Below are positions 61,200 through 64,000 of a stretch of DNA of 64,000 bases, piece by piece. The notes beneath the pieces are model-generated. The model did no database searches, was not told the origin of the DNA, and worked only from the letters and a program-made list of their open reading frames with translations. A program made the translations under genes and the position numbers. The DNA is from Numida meleagris. Its lineage: Eukaryota; Chordata; Aves; Galliformes; Numididae. Position 1 is the first letter of the stretch; each line of letters starts with the position of its first letter. The stretch covers positions 101,544,556 to 101,608,555 of the forward strand of contig NC_034410.1 in the NCBI RefSeq assembly GCF_002078875.1, written 5' to 3'.

Positions 61200-61842
61200 A
61201 ACTACAGACATTAAGATTTATTGCTGATTTCCCCATTTGGCAAAGCTGTCAACCCACCACAGTTCCATGTGGGAATTATCTCCAAAAGCCCCATGGCCTC
61301 CATCACTGTGCCAGCTCAGACAACGTGACTACAGACCTGTGTGCAGCTGCTTGCTGCTTACTGAACAGTTGGAAACAAAGTCCATCCTTCCTGATACTGA
61401 ATTTATGGCAGGATCTGGGCTCTGACATTGTTTGGTACAACCTGCTGTCAGCTTTCAACAAAAGAACTGGGGGCATCCAGTGGGGAATACTGCTTTTCCT
61501 GAGTTCAGTTCCCTGTGCAAGAAGCTGCTACTGGGAGGTTCTTGCACAGAGTCATCGGCATGAGGCCGAGCAGATTTTCCTTTACCACATCAATTGGAAA
61601 TAATCTGTGTTGCGCTTGGAGGCAAACAGTCATAATTATCCTACCAAGTACGCTGCTCTCTTACCAGCACTACTGATGGCATAGCTTTTCCTTAATTAAA
61701 AAAAAAAAAAAAAGAAACAAACAATAGATCTCTTTCCCTGTGCTTGGTTGCACTTCTTCATTCTTGCTGCTGCATTTGACTTGTGATAGGGTTTCTGGGC
61801 TGCAAGTCAGCTCTTTTCCAGCTGCTGAGATCTGGTTCCTCT
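61200..61842 (-). other. TMEM241: TMEM241 3' UTR (predicted)
   Basis: This minus-strand UTR extends from the stop codon to a predicted cleavage zone after the AATAAA at 61222-61217. A T-rich run at 61698-61713 (A-rich on +) lies within it. The end is inferred from the signal only. A second AATAAA at 60558-60553 could give a longer form. Confidence 0.5.
61217..61222 (-). terminator. TMEM241: TMEM241 candidate poly(A) signal
   Basis: On the + strand the sequence is TTTATT, giving AATAAA on the minus strand about 620 bp after the stop. A T/GT-rich stretch (CTCTTTGTGTATTTTTTC on the minus strand) follows within about 20-50 bp, which fits a downstream element. Confidence 0.5.
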
Positions 61843-61903
61843 TTACGTGCCTGTTCTTTCAGTGTAAACAAGCAAAGCTTCTCCAACTCCGCTGATCACA
61901 AGG
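61843..61903 (-). CDS. TMEM241: TMEM241 terminal coding exon
   Basis: On the minus strand an acceptor TCCTTTGTTTACAG is followed by 61 bp: one base finishing a split codon (Cys if it matches human), then LVISGVGEALLVYTERTGT and TAA at 61845-61843. The GEALLV core and the short polar tail match the C-terminus of TMEM241 as I recall it. TMEM241 is a multi-pass Golgi protein of the SLC35/VRG4-like nucleotide-sugar transporter group, reported to move UDP-GlcNAc. This exon would give the end of the last membrane helix plus the cytosolic tail. As I recall, human TMEM241 also lies tail-to-tail with CABLES1, which supports the call. Earlier exons were not found in the window and should lie to the right. 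Identification rests on a short segment. Confidence 0.78.
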
Positions 61904-64000
61904 CTGTAAACAAAGGATACCACAAATTCAGCATCAGGCAAGTCCCTTTACTTGATACAATGCCAAACAGCGCAACATTAAGAGAAAGGTATTCATTTGT
62001 CTAAATATATTTCAACCTAGAGACAGTATCCCTGGTGATGTTTTCATTTGTCTTGCTAAGAAGAGGCCGAAAAAAAGAAATGTCTTATTTTACAGATCCC
62101 ACCAGAGAAGTACTCCTCTATATTTTAGGGCTATGTAGATTGCATCTAGTTAGGAAAATAACTGTATTCTGCTCTGAGGAGATCCCCTTGGCTTAGGAAG
62201 GCCAATAGGAATCCCTGTGCTTACTGGTGTTCGCCAGGAAGCTGGCGGAAGAGCACTGCCCAGGCCGCAATGGAAGGGGTGCCTGAGTGCTTCCTTCTCC
62301 TACTGCCCACAGCACAGTGCTGGCACACTGCTCTCCAAGACTCGGGCCAGAAGCAGGGCTCCAAATTAGGATGAATGGTTTTCAGCAGCAAAACCATTCA
62401 CTGAACTAAGCTGTCAACCCACTCAATTTGTGCAATAATCCCCAAATCCCTGCTATCGTATCTGAGAGGAATACGGTTGGACACTGACTCCTCTTCTCCG
62501 CTTTCATAACAGTGCAAATCTGAGTGTACTGACCTTTCCCCTGAGCCTAATGGCTTAGTTAGCTTATGAAACAGAAAAGCTCCTTAATGAATTTCATAAA
62601 CAAAACAAACTTTTGTTAAGTTCATTTGTAAGAGTTGGGTTTTTTTCCATGGGAAAAAACACACGCGTGTGAAGCTGGAGGCTCTCTGGTCTTTAACAGC
62701 ATTACATTCCCTTCTATCCTTAGTTTTGGTGAGCTGTTTTAGAGATCACATACTCCCCTTGTTCCTGAGAGGAACAAACATTATGTAACAATGGCACAAG
62801 ACCTTACACAGTGAGCAGCCCTGGGAGGTAGGTGCTGGGCAGACAGACTGCTGTGGAGATGGAATACCTCTGGTTCTGGCACTACCACCAAGGATCAAGG
62901 GGCTGCAAGGGCTGCATGCTTTACAAAAAGATCTAAACCATCTGTGTCTATGAGTACCTGAGTACATTCTGGAGAGGGTTAACCCTGTGTCTTGCTTAGA
63001 TTTCATCTCCAGCTACAAACACACCCTCTGCATTATTTTCTTTGGAAACCAAGGTTGGATAATAATAATTCTTTATTCTAAGGAGAAAAGCCCACCGAAT
63101 ATATGAAGAACTAAACCCAACAGTTTTAGAAACAATTCTTAGAATCATAGAATCATTTGAGTTGGAAGGGACCACTAAAAGCCACCTAGTCCAACTACTC
63201 TGCAAACAACAGGGACACCTACAGTTACATCAGGTTGCTCAGAGCCCTGTCCAGCCTGACCTTGAGTGTCTCCAGGGATGGGGCACCCACCACCTCTCTG
63301 GGCAACCTGTTCCAGTGCCTCACCAGGCTTATGGTAAAAAACTTCTTATATCGAATCTAAATCTCGCCTTTTTTACTTTGAAACCACTTCCCCTTGTCCT
63401 GTCACAACAGACCCTGCTAAAGGGTCTGTCCCCTTCTTTCCTGAAGCCCCTCTTTAGATACTGAAAGGCCGCTCTCCTGTCTCACTGGAGCCTTCACTTC
63501 TCCAGACTGAACGGCCTCAACTCTCTCATCTGGGCTCACTGCTCAAGCCTGTCTAGGTCTCTTCTCTCCTTTTTTCTTTCTATAGTTATACTTTCCTACA
63601 TCATTTTTTAACAGAGACTTTAAAAAATGCACAACCTGTCACTGCTGTAGCATTCTAAAAGTTAGACTGGTGATCCTATACAAAAGATATTAAATTATAC
63701 AGCACTGCTCTGTGAAAATGTACTTGCATTTAAATTGCTTTTTAATGTCTTATGTCTTACATTAGAGGAGAAGAAGAACTTTCTGCAGGACTTCAGGCAT
63801 CCACATGCCCACGCAACCCATATTCACCAGACTACCAAGCCAGAAGAAACCATCATTATAGCTTCAAGATGAAGCAGAGCAAAAAACCGTGGCTAAATGC
63901 CAACCCTTTATTTACCTTCAGTATACCATCTGTCAAATCCCCTGGCTTCTGTTTATTGTGGAGGGCACAGCTAACTACATTTGACCATCACTCAGAAACT
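61904..64000 (-). other. TMEM241: TMEM241 last intron, 3' part
   Basis: This is the sequence upstream (minus-strand sense) of the terminal TMEM241 exon, running off the right edge. It contains one CR1 copy (63140-63568) in the sense direction of TMEM241. I searched for a segment encoding the preceding membrane helix and did not find one. Confidence 0.6.
63140..63568 (-). mobile_element. CR1 LINE 3' fragment
   Basis: Starts TAGAATCATAGAATCATTTG and runs about 430 bp to CAAGCCTGTCTAGGTCTCTT. It is close to the copy at 1312-1610 in wording (GTTGGAAGGGACCACTAAAA, CAGGGACACCTACAGTTACA), so both belong to one subfamily. It lies sense to TMEM241. Confidence 0.94.

Noticed and set aside
63820..63900. 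Candidate earlier TMEM241 exon on the minus strand (NDGFFWL-like reading before a GTAGTC donor)
   Set aside because: An in-frame stop lies just upstream, the codon phase does not fit the terminal exon, and the resemblance is only a few residues.
1..64000. tRNA, rRNA, CRISPR arrays, operons, phage or bacterial mobile elements
   Set aside because: Nothing of this kind was seen; the intron/exon structure and CR1 repeats show a vertebrate nuclear locus.

Overview
This is vertebrate genomic DNA, almost certainly from a bird and probably a galliform such as chicken. It contains many 3'-truncated CR1 LINE copies with typical avian CR1 3' tails (CATAGAATCATAGAATGG on one strand, TTCCAACCTGAGCAATTCTATGATTCT on the other in pieces). 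Introns are moderately sized, microsatellites are short, and two genes are recognisable by family knowledge. There are no bacterial genes, no CRISPR array, no tRNA or rRNA that I could see, and no intact transposon.

Positions 1 to about 48,570 are the 3' part of CABLES1 (Cdk5 and Abl enzyme substrate 1) on the + strand. Nine coding exons with GT/AG boundaries and compatible phases fit together (12945-13016, 15109-15201, 22781-22858, 32348-32447, 33960-34116, 35024-35127, 44650-44756, 45664-45871, 47352-47492). They encode the last 352 residues and end in TAG at 47490-47492. By comparison with the human gene these should be exons 2-10. Exon 1, with the long N-terminal region, lies upstream of the window, so positions 1-12944 are the end of intron 1. 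Exons 8-10 carry the conserved cyclin-box-like C-terminal domain. A 3' UTR follows, with candidate poly(A) signals at 48547, 48964 and 50359.

Positions from about 48,570 to 61,200 are an intergenic interval between converging genes. It holds several CR1 fragments on both strands (one a nested insertion), a canonical G-quadruplex motif, and one exon-like minus-strand segment (55277-55376) that I cannot assign.

Positions from about 61,200 to 64,000 are the 3' end of a minus-strand gene. A terminal coding exon (61903 down to 61843) encodes a C-terminus with the GEALLV core that I recognise as TMEM241, a Golgi nucleotide-sugar transporter-like membrane protein. As I recall, CABLES1 and TMEM241 are convergent neighbours in human as well, which supports both calls.

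I found no convincing previously undescribed system. The points most worth checking are the three consecutive frame-preserving exons of CABLES1, the intronic reading frame running into exon 3 beside a TTTA microsatellite, the unassigned minus-strand exon candidate, and the alternative 3' ends. Exon assembly was done by eye from splice motifs and protein similarity recalled from memory, with no alignment run.
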